NCBI RefSeq assembly: GCF_004153455.1
Contig: NZ_SDQE01000003.1
Span: 342,742 to 406,741, forward strand
DNA: 64,000 bases
Direction: 5' to 3'
Source of the DNA: Allopusillimonas ginsengisoli
Lineage (GTDB): Bacteria; Pseudomonadota; Gammaproteobacteria; Burkholderiales; Burkholderiaceae_B
This document shows positions 48,688 to 59,130 of the stretch, piece by piece. Numbering within the stretch: position 1 is the first letter of the stretch; each line of letters begins with the position of its first letter. A model generated the notes under the pieces. That model was not told the DNA's origin. It did no database searches and saw nothing but the letters and a program-made list of their open reading frames with translations. A program made the position numbers and the translations under genes.

Positions 48688-48715
48688 AAATGGGGGCGCA
48701 TGCCCCCGTTTCAAG
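48688..48715 (-). promoter_or_regulatory. Sigma-32 promoter of grpE
   Basis: Read leftward: CTTGAAA (48715-48709), 13-base spacer, CCCCATTT (48695-48688). The spacer and -10 contain a GGGGGC-atgc-GCCCCC inverted repeat. A second CTTGAAA lies downstream at about 48685-48679. Confidence 0.88.
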
Positions 48716-48751
48716 ACCTTATTTACAGGAACACGCAATCTGGCGGCCTGT

Positions 48752-49807
48752 TCATGGCTCCCAACCGGCCAGGTGCTGGCGAATGAGCCCGGCCAGGCTT
48801 TGCGCCCACGCCGGATCGTCGTTCAGGCATTCGATGTAACGGAACTCAGCGCCCCCTTCCTGGATAAACGCGTCTCGGCACTGCATCTGGATTTCTTCCA
48901 GTGTTTCGATGCAGTCGGCCAGAAACCCCGGGCACATGACATCGACCCTGCGAACGCCTTCTTTTGCCCATGCCCGCAGCGTGGGCTCGGTATATGGCTC
49001 CAGCCAGGCCTGGGCGCCAAAACGGCTCTGGAAGGAGACGTGCACCCGATGCCCGTCCTCGCCCAGGGCCATGCGCAATAATTGCGCGGTTTCCATGCAG
49101 TCGCGGCGATAGGGGTCGCCTTGCTCCACGGTAACGCGCGGCAGGCCGTGAAAGCTGAGCAGCAGGCGCTCTGGCTTGCCATGGGCCGACCACTGCTGCC
49201 GCACCTTGGCGGCCATGGCGGCGATATAGCCTTGCAAATCGTGATATCGCTTGATAAACCGCAATGCTGGCTGATTGCGCAGGCGGCTGGCATGCGCTGC
49301 CACCTTGTCGACAGCGGTTGCCGTGGTACTGGCGGCGTACTGGGGATACATGGGAACAACCAGAATCCGGTCACAACCTTGTGACCGCAAGCTGTCCATG
49401 GCCTGGGCAATCGAGGGGTTGCCGTAGCGCATGCCCAGCGCCACCTGGGCGTTGACATTTTGTTGCACCAACTGCTGCTGGACCTGAGCCGCCTGCGCCT
49501 GGCTCCATACCAGCAGCGGAGAGCCCTGTTCCAGCCAGATCTCTCGATAACGCGGCGCCAACACATGCGGACGGCGAACCAGCACGGCGCCCCGCAGGAT
49601 AATCTGCCAGATCCACTGGGGAATCTCGATAACGCGCGGGTCAGACAGAAACTCGGCGAGATAGCGGCGAATAGCGGAAGGCGTGGGCTCGTCCGGTGTG
49701 CCCAGGTTGACCAGCAGCACGCCCATCGGGCCTGGATCCCGGGGCGAAGGCGTATCGCTGAAGGCCAGCGGGTCTGCCTGTTCCGGCAAAAAACGGGATT
49801 TAAACAT
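48752..49807 (-). CDS. hemH: Ferrochelatase
   Basis: 351 residues. [20 protein letters not shown] at the start, [18 protein letters not shown] with the catalytic His, and [17 protein letters not shown] near the end. Inserts Fe2+ into protoporphyrin IX. Overlaps the hrcA end by 8 bases. Confidence 0.96.
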   Translation of the reverse strand: MFKSRFLPEQADPLAFSDTPSPRDPGPMGVLLVNLGTPDEPTPSAIRRYLAEFLSDPRVIEIPQWIWQIILRGAVLVRRPHVLAPRYREIWLEQGSPLLVWSQAQAAQVQQQLVQQNVNAQVALGMRYGNPSIAQAMDSLRSQGCDRILVVPMYPQYAASTTATAVDKVAAHASRLRNQPALRFIKRYHDLQGYIAAMAAKVRQQWSAHGKPERLLLSFHGLPRVTVEQGDPYRRDCMETAQLLRMALGEDGHRVHVSFQSRFGAQAWLEPYTEPTLRAWAKEGVRRVDVMCPGFLADCIETLEEIQMQCRDAFIQEGGAEFRYIECLNDDPAWAQSLAGLIRQHLAGWEP

Positions 49808-50807
49808 TGTGACTCAATGCGTTGGACAAAAGCCGGGCGGTGATATCCACAATGGGGATAACGCGCTCGTAAGCCATGCGGGACGGCCCGATCACGCCCA
49901 GCGTGCCCACGATCTTGCCGTCGACACCATAAGGCGCAGTGATGACGGAAACATCCTCGAGGGGCACCAGACGGGAATCTCCGCCAATGTAGATTTGTAC
50001 GCCCTGGGCGCGGCTGGAGACATCCAGCAACTGCAGCAGGTCGGTTTTTTTCTCGAACATCGAAAACATGCCGCGCAGGCGATCCATGTCGGAGGCAATC
50101 TCGGAGATATCCAGCAGCTTGCTTTCGCCGGAGATCACCAGGGTGTCGTCATCGTCGTCGACCGCGGTGCCGGCTTCGACCGCCGCGCGCATCAGGCGTG
50201 ATATGTCGGCCTGCAACGACGACAGTTCCTCGGCAAGCGACTGGCGGACTTCCGAAAAAGACTTGCCTGCGAAATGCTGGTTGAAAAAATTGCTGGCTTC
50301 GATGAGCTCTTGCTCGGGATAATCGCGATGCACAAACAGAATCCGATTCTGAACATCGCCGTCTGGCGTTACGATGATCAGCAGCACACGCTTGTCCGAA
50401 AGGCGGATGAACTCGATCTGACGGAACACCTGCGCACGCTTGGGCGCCAGCACCACGCCCGCAAACTGTGACAGGTTGGACAACAGCGCCGCCGCGGCAT
50501 TGACGGCCCGACCGGGTTCCGCCGCGGGAAGCATTTCGCGGATCTGCGTGGGGGGCAGCACCTCGAAGCGCTGAACTGCCAGCAGGCGATCGACAAATAC
50601 CCGGTATCCTTTGGGTGTTGGCACACGGCCGGCAGACGTGTGCGGGCTGTGGATAAGGCCTAGGTCTTCGAGGTCTGCCATTACATTGCGGATGGTGGCT
50701 GGCGACAACTCGAACATTTTCGAAAGCGTGCGTGACCCCACCGGCTGGCCTTCGGCAATGTAACGTTCTATAAGCGCCTTCAGTAGCGCATTGGCTCGGT
50801 CATCCAT
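49800..50807 (-). CDS. hrcA: Heat-inducible transcription repressor HrcA
   Basis: 335 residues. N-terminal winged helix ([20 protein letters not shown], then [20 protein letters not shown]) and the long GAF-like part with [14 protein letters not shown]. Represses operons with CIRCE elements. No CIRCE (TTAGCACTC) is seen before dnaK or grpE, so its targets (e.g. groE) should be elsewhere. Confidence 0.96.
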   Translation of the reverse strand: MDDRANALLKALIERYIAEGQPVGSRTLSKMFELSPATIRNVMADLEDLGLIHSPHTSAGRVPTPKGYRVFVDRLLAVQRFEVLPPTQIREMLPAAEPGRAVNAAAALLSNLSQFAGVVLAPKRAQVFRQIEFIRLSDKRVLLIIVTPDGDVQNRILFVHRDYPEQELIEASNFFNQHFAGKSFSEVRQSLAEELSSLQADISRLMRAAVEAGTAVDDDDDTLVISGESKLLDISEIASDMDRLRGMFSMFEKKTDLLQLLDVSSRAQGVQIYIGGDSRLVPLEDVSVITAPYGVDGKIVGTLGVIGPSRMAYERVIPIVDITARLLSNALSHNV

Positions 50808-50923
50808 GGTCTTATTTTATGCAATATTGTTCAGAGAGGCTTTTTCTGCCCCATCCATAGGGTCCAAGGGATTCTATAATCAATCCAGCCCCCATTTCAT
50901 CACACCTACAAGGTATCTGGCAC

Positions 50924-51823
50924 ATGCACTTCAAAACCGTTGCAATCGTCGGGCGCCACCAGGACACCGGACTGGACGCTCCCTTGCGCAAGCTGGCCGC
51001 CACACTACAGGCTGCAGGCTGCACGGTGCTGATCGAGGCTGATACCGCCCGCAACACCGGTATCACCGAACTTCCCATCGCCACCTACGAAGATATCGGC
51101 AAGCAAGCCGATCTGGCCGTCATCATGGGCGGCGACGGCACCATGCTTGGCGCCTCGCGCCAATTGGCCCAAAGCGGCGTTCCGCTCATCGGCATCAACC
51201 ACGGTCGGCTCGGCTTCATCACCGACATCCCCCTGCAGAGCGCAAACGATGCGCTGGCCAGTGTTATCCATGGCAATTTCGACACTGAAGACCGGGTGAT
51301 GCTGGAAGGCTCTGTCACCAGAGGGGACACCACCCTGTTCTCCGGGCTGGCGCTCAATGACGTTGTCCTGAACCGTGCCGGGCGCGGCGGCATGATAGAT
51401 GTCAAGGTCGAATTCAACAACAATTTCATGTATAGCCAACGGGCGGATGGCTTGATTGTGGCCACGCCAACGGGCTCCACCGCCTACTCGCTCTCCGCAT
51501 CGGGGCCGGTCGTACATCCTACGCTCAATGCAATACTTCTGGTTCCGGTATCGCCGCAAACCCTGTCCAACCGCCCAATCGTGCTGCCCGATACCGGCAC
51601 GATCAGCCTGACCATCACCGCGCTGGGCCGCGTGGAATCCGGCGCCAGCGTGCACTTCGACATGCAAACATGGTCCGATTGCCAACCGGGCGACCGCATC
51701 GACGTGCGCCGCGCCCGCCATAGCGTAAGATTCATCCATCCCACCGGTTACAGTTTTTTCTCTACGCTGCGTCGCAAGCTTTACTGGAATCACATGCCGC
51801 AACCCTCGGATGAGGCCGAATAA
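50924..51823 (+). CDS. nadK: NAD kinase
   Basis: 299 residues. GGDGTMLGASRQL, then NHGRLGFITDIPL, and VATPTGSTAYSLSASGPVVH, the diagnostic NadK motifs. Makes NADP. Divergent from hrcA and followed after 3 bases by recN. Confidence 0.96.
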   Translation: MHFKTVAIVGRHQDTGLDAPLRKLAATLQAAGCTVLIEADTARNTGITELPIATYEDIGKQADLAVIMGGDGTMLGASRQLAQSGVPLIGINHGRLGFITDIPLQSANDALASVIHGNFDTEDRVMLEGSVTRGDTTLFSGLALNDVVLNRAGRGGMIDVKVEFNNNFMYSQRADGLIVATPTGSTAYSLSASGPVVHPTLNAILLVPVSPQTLSNRPIVLPDTGTISLTITALGRVESGASVHFDMQTWSDCQPGDRIDVRRARHSVRFIHPTGYSFFSTLRRKLYWNHMPQPSDEAE

Positions 51824-51826
51824 ATC

Positions 51827-53470
51827 ATGCTGCGCACGCTGCATATCCGAGATTTTGTTATCGTCGACGAAGCCGAACTGCATTTCGAGCCCGGGTTTAC
51901 CGTGTTCTCGGGCGAAACCGGCGCAGGCAAATCAATACTGGTCGATGCACTGTCCCTGGCCCTCGGGGCGCGGGGAGATGTCACGGTTCTGCGCGAAGGC
52001 GCCGCACGCGCCGATATTACCGCTGTTTTCGAGCCGCCGAGGGCGTTGCGGGGCTGGTTGGAGGACCATGAGTTCGATACCGATGATACGCTCGTGCTGC
52101 GCAGGGTCATCGATAGCCAAGGACGCAGCCGCGCCTTCATCAATGGCCTGCCGGTCGCGCTGGGCCAATTGCGCGAACTAGGCGAGCAGCTTGTCGACAT
52201 CCACGGCCAGCATGCCCACCAAAGCCTGCTCAAACCAGCCAGCCAGCGCGAATTGCTTGATGCCCAGGGCGGGCATACGGATCTGTCCCGGCAGGTGCAG
52301 CAGGCCTGGCACACATGGCAGCAAGCCCGCAAAGCACTGGACGATGCGTTGCAAAATGCCGCAGCGCTCGAGGAAGAGCGCGAAAGACTTGCATGGCGGC
52401 TGGGCGAACTTGAACGCCTGGCGCTCGCCCCAGGCGAATGGGAAGCCCTGAGCAACGAACACAACCGCCTGGCGCACGGCCAAGCCTTGCTCGACGGCGC
52501 GGCCCAGACGCTGGCCGCGCTGGACGACGAAAACGGCTCTGCCCGCCAGGCCCTGAACACAGCCGCTCACCATTTGCAGCAACTCCTTCGCCACGATGCA
52601 CAACTGCAAGGCATCTACGACGCCATAGACTCCGCGCGCATCTCCGCCGATGAGGCCGTATCGGATCTGAACAGCTACCTTGACCGGCTCGAACTCGAAC
52701 CCGACCGGCTTGCCCAGGCCGAACAGCGCATGACAGCCATCTTCGAGATGGCGCGCAAATTCAATATCGAACCGGCGGAGCTGCCTGCGCTGCAGCAAGA
52801 TCTTGCCAACAAGCTCAACGCAAGCCAAGCCGCCGCCGATACCACGGCCCTGCAAAAAAACGCGGACGCCGCCCAGACGCAATACAGCCAGTTGGCCGAA
52901 CGGCTCAGCCAGGCTCGCCACAAAACAGGCAAGGCACTGTCCAAACGGGTTACCCAGGCCATGCAGACCCTGGCCATGCAAGGCGGGCGCTTCAATGTAA
53001 CGCTGTCCTCTTGCGCCCCAGGGCCCCACGGCAGCGAGTCGGTCGAGTTCCTGGTGGCCGGGCACGCAGGCACAACGCCGCGGCCATTGGCCAAGGTGGC
53101 TTCAGGGGGGGAACTGGCCCGGATTTCGCTGGCGCTTTCAGTCATTGCCAGCCAAGCCGCACGCGTGCCCACGCTTATCTTCGACGAAGTCGATACCGGG
53201 GTGGGCGGGGCCGTGGCAGAGGTCGTGGGCAGGCTGCTACGCGAACTGGGCGAACGACATCAAGTACTGTGCGTCACGCATCTGCCTCAAGTGGCGGCGC
53301 GTGGCATGCATCATTATGAAGTAAGAAAATCCATGACGGGCGACAGCACGTTGTCTCAAATTGCCTTTCTGGATGAGGCCGGACGCGTCAACGAAGTGGC
53401 GCGCATGCTGGGCGGGCTGAAAATCACCGCCACCACACGCAAGCATGCGCGCGAAATGTTGGCCAGCTAG
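51827..53470 (+). CDS. recN: DNA repair ATPase RecN
   Basis: 547 residues. Walker A FSGETGAGKSILVDALSLAL, long coiled-coil arms, then ABC signature KVASGGELARISLAL and Walker B PTLIFDEVDTGVGG. SMC-like protein of double-strand-break repair. No clear LexA box directly upstream because nadK is adjacent. Confidence 0.97.
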   Translation: MLRTLHIRDFVIVDEAELHFEPGFTVFSGETGAGKSILVDALSLALGARGDVTVLREGAARADITAVFEPPRALRGWLEDHEFDTDDTLVLRRVIDSQGRSRAFINGLPVALGQLRELGEQLVDIHGQHAHQSLLKPASQRELLDAQGGHTDLSRQVQQAWHTWQQARKALDDALQNAAALEEERERLAWRLGELERLALAPGEWEALSNEHNRLAHGQALLDGAAQTLAALDDENGSARQALNTAAHHLQQLLRHDAQLQGIYDAIDSARISADEAVSDLNSYLDRLELEPDRLAQAEQRMTAIFEMARKFNIEPAELPALQQDLANKLNASQAAADTTALQKNADAAQTQYSQLAERLSQARHKTGKALSKRVTQAMQTLAMQGGRFNVTLSSCAPGPHGSESVEFLVAGHAGTTPRPLAKVASGGELARISLALSVIASQAARVPTLIFDEVDTGVGGAVAEVVGRLLRELGERHQVLCVTHLPQVAARGMHHYEVRKSMTGDSTLSQIAFLDEAGRVNEVARMLGGLKITATTRKHAREMLAS

Positions 53471-53497
53471 CGCCCGGATGCACGCATCAGGCCATAT

Positions 53498-53938
53498 CTA
53501 GGCCGCGGCGCCTTTGTTATGCCCTTTGGCCTGGCATTCCGGACAAATGCCATAGAGCATCATCGTATGGCTTTCGAGAATAAAATTCTTGTCCTTGGCC
53601 ACCTTGTGCTGGCGTTTCTCGATTTCGGCATCCGTAAACTCGACGACCTTGCCACAATTGGTGCAGATAAGGTGGTCGTGGTGGTCGCCGTCGTTGAGTT
53701 CGAACACAGCCTTGCCGCCGTCGAACTGGCTGCGCACCAGAATGCCAGCCTGCTCGAACTGGGTGAGAACACGATATACCGTGGCCAGGCCAATATCCAC
53801 ATCCTCTGCAATGAGAGTGCGGTAAATGTCTTCTGCGCTCTGGTGACGCTGGTCGGCCCGTCGAAAGATGTCAAGAATCTTGAGGCGGGGAAACGTCGCC
53901 TTCAAGCCCATGTTTTTCAGTTCATTTTGATCGTTCAT
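53498..53938 (-). CDS. fur: Ferric uptake regulator Fur
   Basis: 146 residues from the ATG at 53938. Winged helix with [20 protein letters not shown], metal site [18 protein letters not shown] and second Cys pair CPEC. Fe2+-dependent repressor; a candidate target box is at 32169. Confidence 0.96.
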   Translation of the reverse strand: MNDQNELKNMGLKATFPRLKILDIFRRADQRHQSAEDIYRTLIAEDVDIGLATVYRVLTQFEQAGILVRSQFDGGKAVFELNDGDHHDHLICTNCGKVVEFTDAEIEKRQHKVAKDKNFILESHTMMLYGICPECQAKGHNKGAAA

Positions 53939-54085
53939 AGCTAATAAAATATCTCTGGCGGAAGGGTGAAAGCACGCCCGGGTGCGACGAACCAAAAAAG
54001 CGCCCGGAACCGACTAACGCTCATGCGTGTATTGTTTACCCTTTATGATAACGGTTTTATTCGATCTGGATAACAGGGGCGCTTT

Positions 54086-54817
54086 GTGCTGACAACTGCT
54101 AAACCTTATTACCGAGTGCTGCGCACCGGCTTGGCCGCGGCCGTACTGGCCACTGGCCTGGCCGCCTGCGGCTCCACCAACTGGGGCTTTCCTTATCGCC
54201 CCAACGTCCAGCAAGGAAACTGGATCACCTCCGAACAGGTTGCGCAACTGCAACCGGGCATGACACGCGAACAGGTGCGCTACATCCTGGGTACACCGAC
54301 ATTGCAGGATATCTTCCATAGCAACCGGTGGGATTATCCCTACTATAACAACCCCGGCTACGGCGACGACCAGCAACGCAAGTTTACGGTCTGGTTCGAT
54401 GGCGACAACCTGATTCGCTGGGAAGGCGATCAGCAACCGGATCGCCAGCCGTTCCAGAAAGCGGATACCGGCATGCAAGAAAAGGCCGAGCGCGATGCCG
54501 CAGCAGGCGCCAGCGGTGGACAGCCCGCCGTCAGTGGCGGCGTGCCTGCGTCGGGCAGCTATACGTTACCTGATGGCAGCGTACATCCGCAACCGGGCCA
54601 GACGGTACCCCAAGTGGGCACGGGCGAGCCGGGCATGCACAGCACCACGCCCGACGCGAATGCGCAGGACGCCATGCAACCCACAGACGGCTCCACCCGA
54701 CCTGCGGACGAGGCCCAGCGGATTGAGCCTCGCCAGCCACTGATCAACAGAATCGAACCGCGTCCGGCAACCGGAGCGCCCTCGCCGGGCCGCGGCACCA
54801 GCGAACCACTACGTTAA
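54086..54817 (+). CDS. bamE: Outer-membrane assembly lipoprotein BamE (SmpA/OmlA)
   Basis: 243 residues starting at GTG (AGGGG upstream). Lipoprotein signal ending GLAAC. SmpA core: [53 protein letters not shown]. The Pro/Gly/Asp-rich C-terminal 110 residues extend well beyond E. coli BamE and look disordered. Component of the BAM complex. Confidence 0.93.
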   Translation: MLTTAKPYYRVLRTGLAAAVLATGLAACGSTNWGFPYRPNVQQGNWITSEQVAQLQPGMTREQVRYILGTPTLQDIFHSNRWDYPYYNNPGYGDDQQRKFTVWFDGDNLIRWEGDQQPDRQPFQKADTGMQEKAERDAAAGASGGQPAVSGGVPASGSYTLPDGSVHPQPGQTVPQVGTGEPGMHSTTPDANAQDAMQPTDGSTRPADEAQRIEPRQPLINRIEPRPATGAPSPGRGTSEPLR

Positions 54818-54831
54818 CCTGGGGGAGAACA

Positions 54832-55623
54832 ATGCGTATTGCCATAGCAGGGGCAGACGGCCGTATGGGCCGCATGCTGATCGAAGCCGTGCTGCAAAGC
54901 CCTGACCTGACACTGACAGCAGCGCTGGATCGCAGCGGATCGGCAGCCCTGGGCCAGGACGCCGGCGCGTTTCTCGGCAACGAGACAGGTGTAACCATCA
55001 GCGATGATCTCGGCCAACTCGCCCATGCCGATTGCCTCATCGATTTCACCCGCCCCGAGGGCACGCTCGCGCATCTGCAGGCCTGCATCGAGCACGGGAC
55101 AAAATGCGTGATCGGCACGACGGGCTTTGATGACCAGGGCAAGCAGGCCATACAGGCCGCCAGCCAGCACGTTGCCATCGTGTTCGCCCCCAACATGAGC
55201 GTCGGGGTCAACGCCACCTTGAAACTGCTGGATATGGCGGCCAGGCTGCTTAATTCTGGCTACGATGTCGAAGTGTTCGAGGCGCATCACCGCAATAAGG
55301 TAGACGCTCCCTCAGGCACGGCGCTGGCCATGGGAGAGGCGGTCGCCAGCGCCTGGGGCAAAAAACTGGACGATATTGCGGACTGGGCGCGGCACGGCGA
55401 AACCGGGGCTCGCGAAACCGGGCAGATCGGGTTTTCGGTTCTGCGCGGCGGCGACCTCGTCGGCGACCATACGGTTTACTTCTGCGGCACCGGCGAACGC
55501 ATCGAAATCACCCACCGTTCCAGCAGTCGGTCCACGTATGCCCAGGGCAGCCTGCGCGCCGCCCGCTATTTATCGCGCAAGGAGTTCGGGCTGTTCGATA
55601 TGCAGGACGTGCTGGCCACCTGA
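54832..55623 (+). CDS. dapB: 4-hydroxy-tetrahydrodipicolinate reductase
   Basis: 263 residues. NAD(P) site [24 protein letters not shown], and the substrate motif [20 protein letters not shown]. Lysine and diaminopimelate synthesis. Follows bamE by 14 bases. Confidence 0.97.
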   Translation: MRIAIAGADGRMGRMLIEAVLQSPDLTLTAALDRSGSAALGQDAGAFLGNETGVTISDDLGQLAHADCLIDFTRPEGTLAHLQACIEHGTKCVIGTTGFDDQGKQAIQAASQHVAIVFAPNMSVGVNATLKLLDMAARLLNSGYDVEVFEAHHRNKVDAPSGTALAMGEAVASAWGKKLDDIADWARHGETGARETGQIGFSVLRGGDLVGDHTVYFCGTGERIEITHRSSSRSTYAQGSLRAARYLSRKEFGLFDMQDVLAT

Positions 55624-55712
55624 TTGCCTGCAACAGTCAGCATCGTGTTTCGCGGGCGGCGTGTCATCACCTTGCCCGGAAAACGCAACCATGGAGAGCC
55701 TGTCGCCGGTAT

Positions 55713-56738
55713 TCAGCAATACACCGCCACGGGTTCCTGCTCCAGTGTTACGCCGAATCTGGCCAGCACATCGGCCTTGATGGCCTGCGCAAGATGTGCG
55801 ATATCGTCGGCCGATGCGCCGCCGTGATTGACCAGCACGAGTGCCTGGCGCTCGTGCGTGCCCACAGGCCCCATCCGCCTGCCCTTCCAGCCCGCGCGGT
55901 CAATCAGCCACCCCGCGGCCAGCTTATGCGTTGTACCATCCACTTGCCCATAAGCCACAATATCGGGATATTCGCCTCGCAGACGGCGTAGTGTGGCGGC
56001 GTCGACAATAGGATTCTTGAAAAAACTGCCTGCATTGCCCAAGACAGCCGGATCCGGCAATTTGCTGCGCCGTATCTCGCAGACCGCGTCAAAAATCCGG
56101 CGCGGCGTCGCCTGACCCGAACAGCTCCCCAACACGGCATGCCGCTTCAAGTCGGGATATTCGAGCACAGGCTGCCAGGACTTGGGCAGGCAAAAACGCA
56201 CCGACACAATCAGCCAGCGACCTGGTTCGGCCTGCTTGAAAAAACTCGTTCTGTACGAGAACCCACAATCGTCGGCCGACATCTCCACCCTGCTTCCCAT
56301 CTTTAAGTCCCACGCAACCAGGCTGTGGAAGCGCTGATCCAGTTCCACGCCATACGCACCGATATTTTGCACGGGCGCGGCGCCGACTGTGCCAGGAATC
56401 AGGGCAAGATTCTCCAGCCCTGGCCATCCCTGTACGAGGCAGTGATCAACAAAATCGTGCCAGACCTCGCCCGCTTCGGCCTCGACAATCCAGTGCTCAT
56501 CGGTTTCGGCAACCAACCGTATGCCTCGCGAGACGACCTTGATGACCAGACAGTCCAGGGAAGCGCCCAATACCACGTTGCTGCCGCCGCCCAGAACGAA
56601 AACGCGCGAATGCTGCGCGGCCAGCTCCGACAACGCGGCCAATTGCGCGGCTGACTCATACCGAACCAGCGCGTGCGCGGTCGAGCGCAAACCCAGTGTA
56701 TTGAAAGAGGTCAGATCCTGTGAGGATGTGTGAAGCAA
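55713..56738 (-). CDS. murB: UDP-N-acetylenolpyruvoylglucosamine reductase
   Basis: 341 residues, E. coli type. [56 protein letters not shown] and the late catalytic Glu region. FAD enzyme of peptidoglycan precursor synthesis. Convergent with dapB. Confidence 0.96.
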   Translation of the reverse strand: MLHTSSQDLTSFNTLGLRSTAHALVRYESAAQLAALSELAAQHSRVFVLGGGSNVVLGASLDCLVIKVVSRGIRLVAETDEHWIVEAEAGEVWHDFVDHCLVQGWPGLENLALIPGTVGAAPVQNIGAYGVELDQRFHSLVAWDLKMGSRVEMSADDCGFSYRTSFFKQAEPGRWLIVSVRFCLPKSWQPVLEYPDLKRHAVLGSCSGQATPRRIFDAVCEIRRSKLPDPAVLGNAGSFFKNPIVDAATLRRLRGEYPDIVAYGQVDGTTHKLAAGWLIDRAGWKGRRMGPVGTHERQALVLVNHGGASADDIAHLAQAIKADVLARFGVTLEQEPVAVYC

Positions 56739-56958
56739 GATAGTGGATTCCGCAAAGTGGGTGACGCCAGCCCAGCGCTTGCCTTAGCGCCGCAGCATTG
56801 GAACGACGTAAGCATAACCGCGCTGAAATCCGCGTTCAAATGCAAAATCCTATCCAGCACACCGCCTGGCCCGGCTGCACACCCTGCCTGAACTACCTTA
56901 TTCAGGCGAATTGGGCTAGGATGATGCAGGAGTGTCGTTTCGTAAGGATGTTGCGGCA

Positions 56959-57309
56959 ATGTATGAATCAAAAAACCAGCCTCTTTTGCATCCCCGCGAG
57001 TTCAAGTACAGAATGCTACGTCATATCGGGCTTGCGATTCTCGTCGTAGGGCTCACCCTATCCATTGGCGTGCTGGGCCACCTGGGCCTTGAACCTGTCG
57101 CCTGGCACGACGCCATCCTGAATACTGCCATGATACTCAGCGGCATCGGCCCCTACATCATGCCGGCCAGCGTGCCAGGAAAGCTATTTTTCTCACTGTA
57201 TAGCATTCTTGTTGGCCTGGCTTTTGTCGCCACGCTGGGCTTGGTGCTCGCGCCGCTTGCGCATCGCATCATTCACAAATTTCATCTTGACGAAAGCAGC
57301 AGCAATTAA
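56959..57309 (+). CDS. Small membrane protein
   Basis: 116 residues from MYESKNQPLLHPREF (AAGGA about 11 bases upstream). Hydrophobic segments at about 22-42 and 83-108, separated by DAILNTAMILSGIGPYIMPA, which may be a re-entrant or third short helix. The second half resembles two-helix channel-like membrane proteins. Family not certain; function unknown. Confidence 0.68.
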   Translation: MYESKNQPLLHPREFKYRMLRHIGLAILVVGLTLSIGVLGHLGLEPVAWHDAILNTAMILSGIGPYIMPASVPGKLFFSLYSILVGLAFVATLGLVLAPLAHRIIHKFHLDESSSN

Positions 57310-57370
57310 ATGAGCTGGCTAGGGCAGCGCCTGCATGCCGAAGATGAAAAACTTCCGACGCGCGGACGTG

Positions 57371-57967
57371 TCAGTCGCAGCAAACAACCAGCACCTGCGC
57401 CGGCTGCCGGCTCAGGCTGAGGTACACATGGCCAACACCGCTATTGAAATAGGCCGTTTCGTGACGCGCCAGCACTACGCTGTCTCCGGATTCGAACTCG
57501 ATCCGGATCTTTCCGGATAAAACCACCGCGAACTCCTGGCCCGCATGACGAATGTAATCGTCAAACTCAGACATATCGCGCGCTTCGATTCTGGCCACCA
57601 TGGGCTTCATTCTTTTGCCCGGATACTCGCCAAAAATAAGACTGTAATCGTAGTTGCTCGTCGTGTAATGCTGAACATCTTCCAGGCTGTTTTTCAACAC
57701 AACCGGCTGGGTATCGGGCACTTTCTCGCCACCGACCACGAATAGCGCGGTCATGTCCACGCCAAGTGCTTGCGCCAGACGGGCGAACTTCGCGTAGCTC
57801 AGCGCAGTCTGCCCCAGCTCGGCCTTGGACAGTGTCGAAACAGCCAGGCCGGTTGCTTCGGAAACCTGCTTTAGCGTCATGCGGCGTGCCTTGCGGATGC
57901 CGCGCAGGCGAGCGCCTACCTCGGCATTTCCAGCCAGCTCGCCTTTGCTCGGTGCATCAGTCATCAT
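57371..57967 (-). CDS. XRE-family regulator with cupin domain
   Basis: 198 residues. N-terminal HTH (LRGIRKARRMTLKQVSEATG, then VSTLSKAELG) and C-terminal cupin (RHAGQEFAVVLSGKIRIEFE, then HETAYFNSGVGHVY). Such proteins sense a small ligand and control catabolic or transport genes. It precedes the transporter and oxidoreductase genes on the same strand by 12 bases, so these are its likely targets. Confidence 0.88.
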   Translation of the reverse strand: MMTDAPSKGELAGNAEVGARLRGIRKARRMTLKQVSEATGLAVSTLSKAELGQTALSYAKFARLAQALGVDMTALFVVGGEKVPDTQPVVLKNSLEDVQHYTTSNYDYSLIFGEYPGKRMKPMVARIEARDMSEFDDYIRHAGQEFAVVLSGKIRIEFESGDSVVLARHETAYFNSGVGHVYLSLSRQPAQVLVVCCD

Positions 57968-57979
57968 CAGGGGGCTAGA

Positions 57980-59050
57980 TCAGTTCTGTTTAACAGCCAC
58001 TGTTTTAATACGAAACCACCCGATCAGGGTACAAATCATCAATACAAAACCCAGATAGCCAAAGAACGGATACACCGTGCCAACCAGGTTGATAAACCCT
58101 GCAAGGCTGCCGATAAACGCCAGCACTCCGGCGGCGATCGTGCCCCACCTGAAACGTGCCGTGCCGGGCTCCAGCAGACGCGCGGAGAAAGAATACAACA
58201 CACCGACAGCCGTATTCAGAATCATGCCGAAGATTGCGACACCCATGATAATGCCCACGACAGGGGACAATTGCGTCGCCAGCAGCAACATGGGCATGGC
58301 AATACCGCCCAGTTCATCCACTCTCGCAAACATCCCGCCTGCGATCAGCAACATCAGCAAACCCAACAACACTCCGCCTATCACCCCACCCCACAGTGCA
58401 GTTTTGCGATCCACCGCCTGGCCGCCCATAATGACCAGGAAAGGCGCGCCGGCGACAATGTTGTACGACACATAAAGCAAGGCGGCTATCAACCAGTTGC
58501 CCGCACCGTGAGGCTGGCTCTGGGCTGCGGCCTGAAGCACCTCGAGATCGGCATCCCGACTCACGATGGCTGAGCTCGCCACAATGACAACCATGAGCGC
58601 CAACAATGGGGTGATGGAGCCAATAAAGCTGATGACTCGTCTGACGTCCAGGCAGACGATGGCAATTGTCAGAATCGTTACCGCGACGCTCCCCCACAGC
58701 TTGGGAATGCCCGCCAATTGCTCCAGCAGCGCTCCCGCGCCTGCAATCATCACAACGGCAATGGCAAACATGAAGAAGGTAATCATGGCATCGACAAATA
58801 CGCCAAGATATTTTCCGCAAATGGCATAGATAACCCGTTTGTGCGATAAAGACGCCTGCTGCTGGCCCAGCGTGGAAAGCGCCATGGCCAGAAAGATAAA
58901 CAAGGCGCTGCTGATCATGACCCCCACCAGCCCGATCAAGCCGAAACTGGTAAAAAACTGCATGATCTCCTGCCCGGACGCGAAGCCAGCCCCTACGACA
59001 ACGCCTACGAATGCGCCCGATATTCTGAGTACTTCCTTTATATTCACCAT
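57980..59050 (-). CDS. YkvI-type membrane transporter
   Basis: 356 residues from the ATG at 59050 (GGGAGGG upstream). About ten transmembrane helices; starts GAFVGVVVGAGFASGQEIMQ, the YkvI/LeuT-fold pattern. Related to amino-acid carriers. With the DAO-type oxidase beside it, an amino-acid or amine substrate is likely. Confidence 0.82.
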   Translation of the reverse strand: MVNIKEVLRISGAFVGVVVGAGFASGQEIMQFFTSFGLIGLVGVMISSALFIFLAMALSTLGQQQASLSHKRVIYAICGKYLGVFVDAMITFFMFAIAVVMIAGAGALLEQLAGIPKLWGSVAVTILTIAIVCLDVRRVISFIGSITPLLALMVVIVASSAIVSRDADLEVLQAAAQSQPHGAGNWLIAALLYVSYNIVAGAPFLVIMGGQAVDRKTALWGGVIGGVLLGLLMLLIAGGMFARVDELGGIAMPMLLLATQLSPVVGIIMGVAIFGMILNTAVGVLYSFSARLLEPGTARFRWGTIAAGVLAFIGSLAGFINLVGTVYPFFGYLGFVLMICTLIGWFRIKTVAVKQN

Positions 59051-59130
59051 ATTCCCTCCCCTGTTTGTCAGTCGATAGAACAATCAGTTTGCTGCGGCCA
59101 CGACCTAAAACCGCGGACACACATGCCGTC

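Noticed and set aside
50808..50923. CIRCE element for HrcA near hrcA or dnaK
   Set aside because: No TTAGCACTC-N9-GAGTGCTAA or close variant was found in the hrcA-nadK, grpE or dnaK upstream regions.
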